Below are positions 34,717-41,965 of a stretch of 64,000 nucleotides of DNA, one piece after another (within the stretch, counting starts at the first letter, position 1; every line of letters starts with the position of its first letter). The stretch comes from DASRDR01 sp035550795 (GTDB lineage: Bacteria > Methylomirabilota > Methylomirabilia > Rokubacteriales > DASRDR01): positions 7,393-71,392 of the forward strand of contig DASZOL010000069.1 in NCBI GenBank assembly GCA_035550795.1, read 5' to 3'. The translations under genes were made by a program, and so were the position numbers. The notes below the pieces were generated by a model. It was not told the DNA's origin and did no database searches. It was given only the letters and a program-made list of their open reading frames with translations.

Positions 34717-36006
34717 GTGAACAGGCGCAGCATCCTCAAGCTGGCACTCTCGGCCCCGCTCCTGGCCTCAAGGCGAGCGTGGGGCCAGGCGAAGACGATC
34801 ACGCTCTGGTATCCGGCCGGTGACATCACGGCGGGAGCGGCGCACTTCAGTGACAAGAGCTTCTTCGCGCCGTTCGAGGCGAAGACGGGCGTCAAGGTCG
34901 AGGCGGTGGGCCTCGACTACGACACGATGCAGCAGAAGATCTTCGCTGCCGCCGCCGCCAAGAACGTGGGTGACATCCTGTTCGTGGATGGCTCCTGGGT
35001 CCCCGGCTTCCTCAAGGAGGAGATGCTCGACGCCGTGCCCGACGCCCGGGCCAAGGCATGGCTCGATGCCGTCTCCCCGGAGATCCGCACCCTCTCCGAC
35101 TACGGCAAGGGGCGGATGTGGGGGTACCCGCAGTACGGGATCGACATCTACGGCCTCACCTGGAACAAGGAGCACTTCAAGCAGGCCGGCCTCGATCCCG
35201 AGAAGCCGCCGCGAACCTGGGATGAGTTCCGGGACTACGCGAAGAAGCTGACCAAGCGTGACGCGCAGGGGAACATCACGCGGGTCGGCTACGCGATCCG
35301 CCATGTCGGACACCCGCACGGCGTGGTGCACAAGCATTTCTGGGCGATCTACGGCGCCGGCGCGTCCCTGGTCGACGACCCCTTGGCGCTCCGCGGGGGC
35401 AAGGCGAACTTCAACAACGAGGGCGGGCGGGCCGCCCTGAAGCTCGTCCTCGACATGCTGGACGTCGACAAGTCCACGAGTCTGAACTTCCCGGATCCGC
35501 GCGCCGCCCTGCTCAAGGGTCTCGCCTCCATGCAGATCAGCGAGACCGTGTCGATCCACGAGCGGGCACCGAAGGAGGCCCCCGACCTCAAGTGGGGCCT
35601 CGCGGCACCGCCGGTCCGCAAGGCCGGCGACAAGCCCGTCACCATGCTCGGCAGCTGGCTCTACGCGGTGCCGAAGATCGCGAAGAACCGGGAAGCCGCC
35701 TGGCAGCTTCTCGAGTGGATCAACACGGCCGAGCAAGACTACGAGATGTGCAAGAAGTACGCGGCGACACCTCGCTACAAGGCCAACTGGGACAAGGAGC
35801 CGTTCAAGTCAAACGCCTACAACCAGGCGCTCAAGCAGATCTATCCCTACGGCAAGCCGCTGCCGGTCAACCTCGGGCTCAACGGCGTGATGGACGCCAT
35901 GGGCGCGGCCATCCAGAAGACCTGGCACCACGAGGCCAAGCTGGAGGATGCTCTCGCCGAGGCCGAGCGGGCGGCCAACAAGGCGATCGCCGACGCCGCC
36001 AAGTAG
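34717..36006 (+). CDS. Sugar-type ABC transporter substrate-binding protein
   Basis: This 429-residue extracytoplasmic solute-binding protein is of the SBP_bac_1 sugar class. The N-terminus MNRRSILKLALSAPLLAS resembles a Tat signal (RRSILKL), with probable cleavage after about residue 24 (AWGQA). Mature-protein features are ITLWYPAGD, NVGDILFVDGSW and MLGSWLYAVPKIAKNREAAWQLLEWI. The GTG start has AGAGGAGG upstream. It is followed by two permease genes. Export by Tat, if real, would mean folding before transport. The ligand is unknown, and the nearby oxidoreductase and SDR suggest a sugar or polyol. Confidence 0.92.
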   Translation: MNRRSILKLALSAPLLASRRAWGQAKTITLWYPAGDITAGAAHFSDKSFFAPFEAKTGVKVEAVGLDYDTMQQKIFAAAAAKNVGDILFVDGSWVPGFLKEEMLDAVPDARAKAWLDAVSPEIRTLSDYGKGRMWGYPQYGIDIYGLTWNKEHFKQAGLDPEKPPRTWDEFRDYAKKLTKRDAQGNITRVGYAIRHVGHPHGVVHKHFWAIYGAGASLVDDPLALRGGKANFNNEGGRAALKLVLDMLDVDKSTSLNFPDPRAALLKGLASMQISETVSIHERAPKEAPDLKWGLAAPPVRKAGDKPVTMLGSWLYAVPKIAKNREAAWQLLEWINTAEQDYEMCKKYAATPRYKANWDKEPFKSNAYNQALKQIYPYGKPLPVNLGLNGVMDAMGAAIQKTWHHEAKLEDALAEAERAANKAIADAAK

Positions 36007-36015
36007 CCGCGTGCT

Positions 36016-36047
36016 GAGCCCGGGGCGGGCCGTGCCGCCCCGGGCTC
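36016..36047 (+). terminator. Intercistronic hairpin between binding protein and permease
   Basis: GAGCCCGGGGCGG (36016-36028) and CCGCCCCGGGCTC (36035-36047) pair perfectly over 13 bp with a 6-base loop, starting ten bases after the binding-protein stop. No T-run follows. It resembles the malE-malF type of intercistronic structure that stabilises upstream mRNA or partly stops transcription. Confidence 0.5.
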
Positions 36048-36058
36048 GCCGGAGCGCT

Positions 36059-36083
36059 CCGACCGGCGGTCCGCACCGGTCGG
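36059..36083 (+). promoter_or_regulatory. Second intercistronic stem-loop before the permease gene
   Basis: CCGACCGG (36059-36066) and CCGGTCGG (36076-36083) form a perfect 8-bp stem with a 9-base loop. It follows the larger hairpin directly and ends 34 bases before the permease ATG. Confidence 0.4.
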
Positions 36084-36117
36084 CCCGAGCGCCCCGGCGC
36101 CATCCTCCCGCTCCACG

Positions 36118-37020
36118 ATGCAGTCGACGCGCCGCCTGATCGCCCGGCTCCACGCCCGGCACGTCTGGCACGCTTACCTGTTCATCGCCCCGATCCTTCT
36201 GCTGTTCGGCGCGTTCCGCGTGGTGCCCTCGCTCCAGACCCTCTTCTACAGCTTCTACCGCGTGGAGCTCCTGCGGGGCCGCTTCACCTTCACCGGGCTG
36301 GACAACTTCCGGGAGCTCCTCGCCGACCCCACCTTCCACCGCGCCGCCACGAACACGCTGATCTACGTGTTGGTGATCGTGCCCGTGTCCGCCGCGCTGG
36401 GGCTCCTGTTCGCGGTGCTCTTCGACGCGAGGTTTCCCCTCCGCGAGCTCTTCAAGGCCCTCTACTTCGCGCCGATGGTCACCAGCACCGTCGCCGCCGC
36501 CGTGGTGTGGTGGTGGCTGTATAACCCGCAGTTCGGCCTCTTCAACGTGCTCCTGCGGCTGGTGGGCCTGCCCATCCAGCCGTGGCTGATGTCGAGCCGG
36601 ACCGCTCTCATGTCGATCATTCTCTTCAGCATCTGGAAGGGGCTCGGCTACAACATGGTCATCTACCTCGCGGGGCTCCAGGCGATCCCCGAGAGCTTCC
36701 TCGAAGCGGCACGCATCGACGGCGCCGGGGCCTTCCAGCGATTCCGCCGAATCACGCTGCCACTGCTCGCGCCGACCACCGCGTTTCTCCTGATCTACAA
36801 CTCGATCCAGGCCTTCCAGGTGTTCGACCAGGTCTTCGTGCTGACGAGCGGAGGTCCGGCCGGGTCGACCAACGTCGTCGTGCTCGACCTCTACCGCCAG
36901 GCCTTCGAGCGTTACAACTTCGGCTACGCGGCGGCCGAGGCGACCATCCTCTTCCTGCTGATCCTCGGCGTGACCGTGCTCCAGTACGTCTACAGCAAGC
37001 GCTACGAGGTCAGCTACTGA
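36118..37020 (+). CDS. Sugar ABC transporter permease (MalF/UgpA-like)
   Basis: This 300-residue permease has six predicted helices. It begins with the basic, helix-rich pattern of UgpA-type proteins (HAYLFIAPILLLFGAFRVVPSLQTLFYSFYR, given here by its ends), and carries the EAA loop ESFLEAARIDGAGAFQRFRRITLPLL. The ATG at 36118 has no good ribosome site, and the 111-base gap before it contains two hairpins, so its expression may be lower than that of the binding protein. It pairs with the next permease. Confidence 0.93.
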   Translation: MQSTRRLIARLHARHVWHAYLFIAPILLLFGAFRVVPSLQTLFYSFYRVELLRGRFTFTGLDNFRELLADPTFHRAATNTLIYVLVIVPVSAALGLLFAVLFDARFPLRELFKALYFAPMVTSTVAAAVVWWWLYNPQFGLFNVLLRLVGLPIQPWLMSSRTALMSIILFSIWKGLGYNMVIYLAGLQAIPESFLEAARIDGAGAFQRFRRITLPLLAPTTAFLLIYNSIQAFQVFDQVFVLTSGGPAGSTNVVVLDLYRQAFERYNFGYAAAEATILFLLILGVTVLQYVYSKRYEVSY

Positions 37021-37022
37021 CC

Positions 37023-37859
37023 ATGTGGGCGTCACCGCTCCGCGCACTCGGGACGCTCGGGCTGCTGGTCGTCGTGGCCGGCGTGGCCGTCATCATGATC
37101 TTGCCGTTCTACTGGATGCTCGTCACGGCGCTGAGCCCCGCCCCGGACGTCATGGCGTTCCCGCCGAAGTGGTGGCCCACGAGGATGACTCTCGAGCATT
37201 TCCAGTACGCCCTCCAAAAGGCGTCGTGGCTGACCTACTACTGGAACAGCCTCGTGGTGGGCGTGGTGTCGGTGGCCTGTTCGCTGGTCTTCGGGCTGTT
37301 CGCGGGCTACGCCTTCGCGGTCTACCGGTTCCCGCTCCAGAACGTGCTGTTCCTCCTGATCCTGAGCACGCTGATGGTGCCCGTCCAGGTGACCTCGGTG
37401 GCGCTCTACGTCCTGCTCTCGCGGATCGGCTGGGTGGACACCTACGCGGGGATCCTGGCGCCGAACTTCGCGAGCGCATTCGGCGTCTTCCTCCTGCGCC
37501 AGGCCATCCGGCAGATCCCGACCGAGCTCATCGAGGCGGCGCGGATCGACGGCGCCGGCGAGATCCGGATCGTGCTGACCCTCATCTCGCCGCTCGTCCG
37601 CACCATGCTCGCCACTGTCGCGATGATCCTGTTCCTCGGCTCCTGGAACGACTTCCTGTGGCCGGTCATCGTCATCAACTCGGCGGACCTCCGCACGCTC
37701 CCCGTCGGAATGGCGCTCTTCAAGGATCCCTACGGGAACATCAACTACGGGCCGCTGATGGCCGCCGCCGTGATCTCCACGGGGCCGATGCTCGTCGCTT
37801 ACGCCCTCTCCCAGAAGTTCATGATTCGCGGTATCGCGACGACCGGCCTCAAGGGCTGA
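37023..37859 (+). CDS. Sugar ABC transporter permease (MalG/UgpE-like)
   Basis: This 278-residue second permease has six predicted helices and the EAA loop TELIEAARIDGAGEIRIVLTLISPLV, and ends KFMIRGIATTGLKG, a form typical of the MalG/UgpE group. Its ATG lies two bases after the previous stop. No MalK/UgpC ATPase gene follows; the next gene is an SDR. The importer probably borrows a shared sugar ATPase from elsewhere, as is known for several such systems. Confidence 0.94.
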   Translation: MWASPLRALGTLGLLVVVAGVAVIMILPFYWMLVTALSPAPDVMAFPPKWWPTRMTLEHFQYALQKASWLTYYWNSLVVGVVSVACSLVFGLFAGYAFAVYRFPLQNVLFLLILSTLMVPVQVTSVALYVLLSRIGWVDTYAGILAPNFASAFGVFLLRQAIRQIPTELIEAARIDGAGEIRIVLTLISPLVRTMLATVAMILFLGSWNDFLWPVIVINSADLRTLPVGMALFKDPYGNINYGPLMAAAVISTGPMLVAYALSQKFMIRGIATTGLKG

Positions 37860-37947
37860 CGGGCGGGCGCGGGCAGGATATGATCGGGAACGGCGTCCGT
37901 CCGGGCCCGCCGGTCAGCGGCTCCCGTCGGGGACGCGGGAGGACCGG

Positions 37948-38007
37948 GTGAGCCCACAGGCCGAAGGCCGTACGATCAACTGCGGCGGGACCTGGATTGC
38001 CCCGTGA
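37948..38007 (+). CDS. Possible 19-residue leader peptide coupled to the SDR gene
   Basis: A GTG at 37948 is preceded by GGGAGGA (37937-37943) at good spacing and opens a 19-codon frame, whose product reads MSPQAEGRTINCGGTWIAP. Its TGA overlaps the GTG of the SDR gene (GTGA at 38004-38007). The SDR start itself lacks a good ribosome site, so translational coupling is plausible. The frame is too short to judge by codon use. Confidence 0.35.
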   Translation: MSPQAEGRTINCGGTWIAP

Positions 38008-38789
38008 GCGACGGCGGGCACGGGACGTGGGACGAGCCGCGCGTGGCGCTGGTGACAGGCGGCGCGGCGGGGATCGGCCGCGCGGAGTCGCTGGCGCTCG
38101 CCGAGGCCGGAGCCGACGTGGCGATCCTGGCCCACACGGATGTGACGGGCGCCGAGGAGACGGTGCAGCGATGCCGCGCCGCCGGCCGCCGGGCGCTGGT
38201 CGTTCGCGCGGACGTGCGCCGGTCGGACGAGGTGCGCCAGGCCGTCGCGGAGGTGGTCCGGGGCCTCGGCCGGCTCGACATCCTCGTCAACAATGCGGGG
38301 GCCCTCGGCGCCCAGCTCAACGTGCCCCTGCTCGAGCTCGACGAGGCCACCTGGCACCTCATGATGGACTCGCATCTCACCGGGACGTTCCTCTGCTTGA
38401 AGCACGCGGCGCCTCACATGGTGCGCCAGCGCTGGGGCCGGATCATCAACACGTCGTCCATCCACGGCCGCATCGGCGGGCGGCCGACGCTCGGCCACTA
38501 CGGGGCCGCGAAGGCGGGCGTGATCGCCCTCACCCGGACGGCTGCGCGGGAGCTGGGGCCGCACGGGATCACCGTCAACGCGGTGTCGCCCGGTTACGTG
38601 GCCACCGAGCGCCTCGGCACCACCCTGCCCCAGGAACGCCTCGACGCGCTCGCGCGGCAGATCCCGGTCGGCCGCATCGGCACGCCGGCGGAGATCGGTG
38701 CCGCGGTGGTCTTCCTTGCCTCCGACGGCGCCGCCTTTGTGAACGGCGCCGTCCTCGATATCAACGGCGGCCGGATGGAGTACGTCTGA
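38004..38789 (+). CDS. Short-chain dehydrogenase/reductase
   Basis: This 261-residue classical SDR is an NAD(P)-dependent oxidoreductase. It has TGGAAGIGRAES near 18-29 for the cofactor, NNAGALG, the catalytic Ser in NTSSIHGR, and the YxxxK motif in HYGAAKAG. The C-terminus has the usual GRIGTPAEIGAAVVFLASD and ends with NGAVLDINGG. Cytoplasmic. It follows the sugar permeases by 144 bases on the same strand, so a sugar or polyol alcohol is a reasonable but unproven substrate. Confidence 0.93.
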   Translation: MSDGGHGTWDEPRVALVTGGAAGIGRAESLALAEAGADVAILAHTDVTGAEETVQRCRAAGRRALVVRADVRRSDEVRQAVAEVVRGLGRLDILVNNAGALGAQLNVPLLELDEATWHLMMDSHLTGTFLCLKHAAPHMVRQRWGRIINTSSIHGRIGGRPTLGHYGAAKAGVIALTRTAARELGPHGITVNAVSPGYVATERLGTTLPQERLDALARQIPVGRIGTPAEIGAAVVFLASDGAAFVNGAVLDINGGRMEYV

Positions 38790-38831
38790 CCGGCCCCGCG
38801 TCCTGAACCCCCCGACACAGGAGGAGTCGCC

Positions 38832-40172
38832 GTGCAGCAGTCATCGTTCACCCCCCAGCAGCTCGCCGAGCTCCAGAGCCACGTCGGCTATGGCGCCACC
38901 TGGCTCGGGCCGGTGCTGGTCACCGGTCAGGGCTCCCGCGTCACCGACATCGAGGGCAAGTCGTACATCGACTGCACCGCGCAAGCGTGGACGCTGGCCC
39001 TCGGCTACAACCACCCCGAGGTGATGGAGGCGGCATTCGCCCAGATGCGGTCCCTGCCCCACGTCCGCGCGGGCTTTCCCACGCTGCCGCGGCTCCAGCT
39101 CGCCAAGCGGCTGGCCGAGATCTGCCCCGGCCACCTGAACATCGTGACCTACGCGCCGACCGGCTCGCTCGGCATCGAGTCGGCGATGAAGCTCGCGATG
39201 ATCAACCGGCCCGCGGCGCACCGGTTCGTGACCTTCTATCACGCGTACCACGGGAACACCCTGGCGACGATGGCGGCGTCGTGGAGCCCGACCCGCACGT
39301 CCGGCGCCTACGGCCCCGGGACGAAGTTCATGCCGTTCATGCACAACTTCGTCCGGGTGCCCAATCCCTACGCATACCGCTGCTGGCGGCGTGCCCAGCA
39401 CGCGCCCGACGGGCAGTGCGACGCCGGGTGCGCGGCGCCGATCCGGGACACGCTCCAGCGCGGAGTGGACGGCCCGGTGGCGGCGATCATGATGGAGCCG
39501 ATCCAGGGCAACGGCGGCGGCATCGTGTTCCCGGCCGCCTTCGTGCGCGAGCTGCGCCGCATCGCCGACGAGTTCGGCGCGCTCCTGATCTTCGACGAGA
39601 TCCAGACGGCCTTCGGTCGGACGGGCCGGATGTTCGCGGCCGAGCGGCTCGGCGTGACACCGGACATCATGGTCCTGTCCAAGGCGCTCGGGGGCGGCTT
39701 CCCGCTGGCCGCCGTCGTCGCCGACGACCGCCTGAAGCAGTTCGAGCCCACGGGCGAGGACGTCTACACGTTCGGCTCGAACCCGATCGCCCAGGCCGCC
39801 GCGCTCAAGGTGATCGAGATCCTCGAGCGCGACCGCATCCCCGAGCACGCCGCCCGGATGGGGGCGCTCTTCACCCGGGGACTCAAGGCGCTCCAGGCCG
39901 AGTACCCCCAGATCGGCGACATCCGGGGGCCGGGACTCTTCCTCGGCGTGGAGCTCGTGACGGATCCGCAGACCCGGGAGCCGGCGGCCGCCGAGGCGAA
40001 GCGTCTGGTCGCCGAGGCCTGGCAGCGCGGCGTCATCCTGGCGACGGCGGCGGCGCTCCCGAACGTGATCAAGATCAAGCCGCCACTCGTCATCGACGAG
40101 GGCGAGGTCGAGACGGTGCTCGGGGTGCTGGCGGACTGCCTGAAGGTCGTCTTCCCGGATCGCCGGTCCTGA
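38832..40172 (+). CDS. Class III aminotransferase (pyridoxal-phosphate dependent)
   Basis: This 446-residue fold-type I aminotransferase is of the omega/4-aminobutyrate group. Marks are the FDEIQTAFGRTGRMFA segment with the PLP-ring Asp, the Schiff-base Lys in LSKALGGGFPLAAV, and a substrate segment SNPIAQAAALKVIEIL. The central insert HAPDGQCDAGCAAPIRD includes Cys residues also seen in some dialkylglycine-decarboxylase-like members. The GTG start has GGAGGAG nearby. The gene is 42 bases after the SDR and could share its transcript. The amino donor and acceptor cannot be deduced. Confidence 0.92.
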   Translation: MQQSSFTPQQLAELQSHVGYGATWLGPVLVTGQGSRVTDIEGKSYIDCTAQAWTLALGYNHPEVMEAAFAQMRSLPHVRAGFPTLPRLQLAKRLAEICPGHLNIVTYAPTGSLGIESAMKLAMINRPAAHRFVTFYHAYHGNTLATMAASWSPTRTSGAYGPGTKFMPFMHNFVRVPNPYAYRCWRRAQHAPDGQCDAGCAAPIRDTLQRGVDGPVAAIMMEPIQGNGGGIVFPAAFVRELRRIADEFGALLIFDEIQTAFGRTGRMFAAERLGVTPDIMVLSKALGGGFPLAAVVADDRLKQFEPTGEDVYTFGSNPIAQAAALKVIEILERDRIPEHAARMGALFTRGLKALQAEYPQIGDIRGPGLFLGVELVTDPQTREPAAAEAKRLVAEAWQRGVILATAAALPNVIKIKPPLVIDEGEVETVLGVLADCLKVVFPDRRS

Positions 40173-40434
40173 GGGAACCGGCCAGGCTCACTGCGGGGGG
40201 CAGATCGAATCCCCGGGAATCCGGGACCGAGCCCTCCGGAGACCGGTCGGGCCTCGCGTGCGCCCCGCATCGGTTCCGGGCGCCGAACAAGCCATCCGGC
40301 GAGGCGGTGCCAAACGTCTGCAGCCGGCTGGCCGTCCGTCGTCGGGGACGGGCCCACGCTGCGTCAGGCTCACGCGCACGAGCGACCGAGTCCGCTCACA
40401 TCATAAGGCCCGCCGGGCGCGCGCAACGCCCGGG

Positions 40435-40629
40435 TCAGGCGTCGCGAGCGGCGCCGGGCGCCGCGCCTGGCTCGTAGCCCGCGCATGCGAGCCGCGGCAG
40501 CCGGGGGTACCGGGGGAAGGCGGGATCGGTCTCTGCGCGCCGGCACAGGAAGAACACGGCGCCGCGCGCGCTCGGCACGCGGCGCATCCAGCGGCAGTCC
40601 GCGCAGAGCCCCGCGCGCGCCCGGTCCAC
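40435..40629 (-). CDS. Small cysteine-containing hypothetical protein (about 64 residues)
   Basis: The C-terminal 60 residues look like a recurrent small bacterial family: GLCADCRWMRRVPSARG, FFLCRRAETDP, FPRYPRLPRLACAGYEP. The four Cys (CxxC, C, C) could bind a metal. The frame stays open upstream, but the residues there are low-complexity, so I chose the GTG at 40629. No clear ribosome site is visible. It follows the secreted-protein gene by about 62 bases. Function is unknown. Confidence 0.62.
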   Translation of the reverse strand: MDRARAGLCADCRWMRRVPSARGAVFFLCRRAETDPAFPRYPRLPRLACAGYEPGAAPGAARDA

Positions 40630-40691
40630 GGCGGCCGCGGCGCTGGCCGGCGATCCCGGATCGCGCGCGGGCCGCTCCGCGTCCGACGTGG

Positions 40692-41078
40692 TCAGCGCTC
40701 CGAGCCGCTGCCGCGGGGTCCCAGCCAGGGATCGAGGGCGTCGTAGCCGCTGGGCTCGCGCGGCGGCGGTCCCCAGGGGTACGGCACGTGCCGGTACGGT
40801 GCGCCCGGCGAAACGTCCCACGGGCGCGCGCCGGGCGGGGCGCCCGGTCGCGCGACCTCCACGAGCGCGCCAGCGTAGACAGCCCCGCCCGCGCCGCGAC
40901 AGCTCCACCGCCCGTCCGGAAGCTGGCTTGGCCGCGCGTCGCACAGGTACACCATTCCGACGGCGTCCTGGATCGCCGGCCATGCCGCGGCTGCGGCCGG
41001 GATCCATGGGAGGGTCAGGAGCAGCAGGCGCGCCAGGCCCGGGGCACTCCGCACCCCCGGTGACCACCTCGATCTCAT
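40692..41078 (-). CDS. Small secreted hypothetical protein
   Basis: The product has 128 residues with a signal-like N-terminus (LARLLLLTLPWIPAAAAAW, about 15-33), two Cys (VYLCDARP and WSCRGAGG) that could form a disulfide, and a Pro/Gly/Tyr-rich C-terminal half (HVPYPWGPPPREPSGYD). It lies 37 bases after livF on the same strand. I do not recognise a family. Confidence 0.55.
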   Translation of the reverse strand: MRSRWSPGVRSAPGLARLLLLTLPWIPAAAAAWPAIQDAVGMVYLCDARPSQLPDGRWSCRGAGGAVYAGALVEVARPGAPPGARPWDVSPGAPYRHVPYPWGPPPREPSGYDALDPWLGPRGSGSER

Positions 41079-41115
41079 CGTGCGACGTCCGGCGCGGGGC
41101 GCTCCCCGGGGGCGC

Positions 41116-41889
41116 TCAGGCCGACCCCAGGTACGCCTTCTGGATGAGCGGGTTCTCGAGCAGCTCCTTGGCCGTGCCGGCGAGGACCACCTCGCCCATC
41201 TGGAGCACGTAGCCCCGGTTGGCGATGGACAGGGCCATGTTCACGTTCTGCTCGACCACGAACACGGTCGTTCCCTGCTGGTTGATCGCCTTGATGATGT
41301 CGAACACCTGCTCGACGTACCCCGGCGACAGGCCCATCGACGGCTCGTCCATGCAGAGGAGCGTCGGGTTCGCCATGAGGGCGCGCCCGATGGCGAGCAT
41401 CTGCTGCTCGCCGCCGGACATCGTCCCGGCGAGCTGGCTCCGGCGCTCCTTGAGGACGGGGAACAGCCCGAAGACCCGGTCGAGCTCCGCCTCCCAGCCC
41501 GGCTCGCCGCGGCGCGTGTACCGCCCCATCTCCAGGTTCTCGATGACCGACATGCGCGGGAACACCCGGCGGGCCTCGGGCACCGGCGCAATGCCGCGCC
41601 GGACGATCTCGCTCGTGCGGAGCGTGTGGATCGTCTCGCCCCGGAAGGTCACCGTGCCCTGGGCCGGGCGTACCAGGCCGAGCACGGTCTTCATCGTCGT
41701 CGACTTGCCCGAGGCGTTCCCGCCGAGAAGCGACACGATCTCGCCCTCGCGGATCTCGTAGCTCACGCCCTTCAGCACGTGGAGCGGCCCGTAGTACGTG
41801 TGGACGTCCGTGAACTGGAGGATCGGCTCGGCGGCCCCTGGCGGACGGCCGTCGGCGTGGGGCGGACGACCGTCGGTCTGCGAGCTCAC
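41116..41889 (-). CDS. livF: Branched-chain amino acid ABC transporter ATP-binding protein LivF
   Basis: This 257-residue ATPase powers a LivHM-type importer. Walker A is GGNASGKST (Gly-Asn in place of the usual Pro-Asn), the Q-loop region reads VPEARRVFPRMSVIENLEMG, the signature is MSGGEQQMLAIGRALM, and Walker B is LLCMDEPSMGLSP. The ending LIQKAYLG is typical of LivF. The first 20 residues contain the doubled element DGRPPHADGRPPG, which comes from the DNA repeats at 41841-41960. The GTG start has no clear ribosome site. Confidence 0.94.
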   Translation of the reverse strand: MSSQTDGRPPHADGRPPGAAEPILQFTDVHTYYGPLHVLKGVSYEIREGEIVSLLGGNASGKSTTMKTVLGLVRPAQGTVTFRGETIHTLRTSEIVRRGIAPVPEARRVFPRMSVIENLEMGRYTRRGEPGWEAELDRVFGLFPVLKERRSQLAGTMSGGEQQMLAIGRALMANPTLLCMDEPSMGLSPGYVEQVFDIIKAINQQGTTVFVVEQNVNMALSIANRGYVLQMGEVVLAGTAKELLENPLIQKAYLGSA

Positions 41890-41960
41890 GGGGCGACCCG
41901 GCCGGACGGGCTTCGGCCGGGGGGACTCGATCGGACGGCCTTCGGCCTGTGGCGGCCGGG
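41841..41960. repeat. Degenerate GC-rich repeats across the livF 5' end and upstream spacer
   Basis: Four related units share a CGGACGRCCGTCGG / CGGACGGSYTTCGGCC core: at about 41842-41858, 41863-41878, 41902-41918 and 41931-41947. Each is partly self-complementary. Two lie inside the livF coding region, where they encode the GRPP doublets, and two lie in the 76-base space between livF and the livMG fusion. It looks like local duplication rather than a mobile element. Confidence 0.6.
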
Positions 41961-41965
41961 GGAAC

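Noticed and set aside
40195..40260. tRNA-like T-arm resemblance (GATCGAATCCCC) in the spacer after the class III aminotransferase
   Set aside because: The expected TTCGA loop is not present, and no acceptor, D or anticodon arm can be paired around it.
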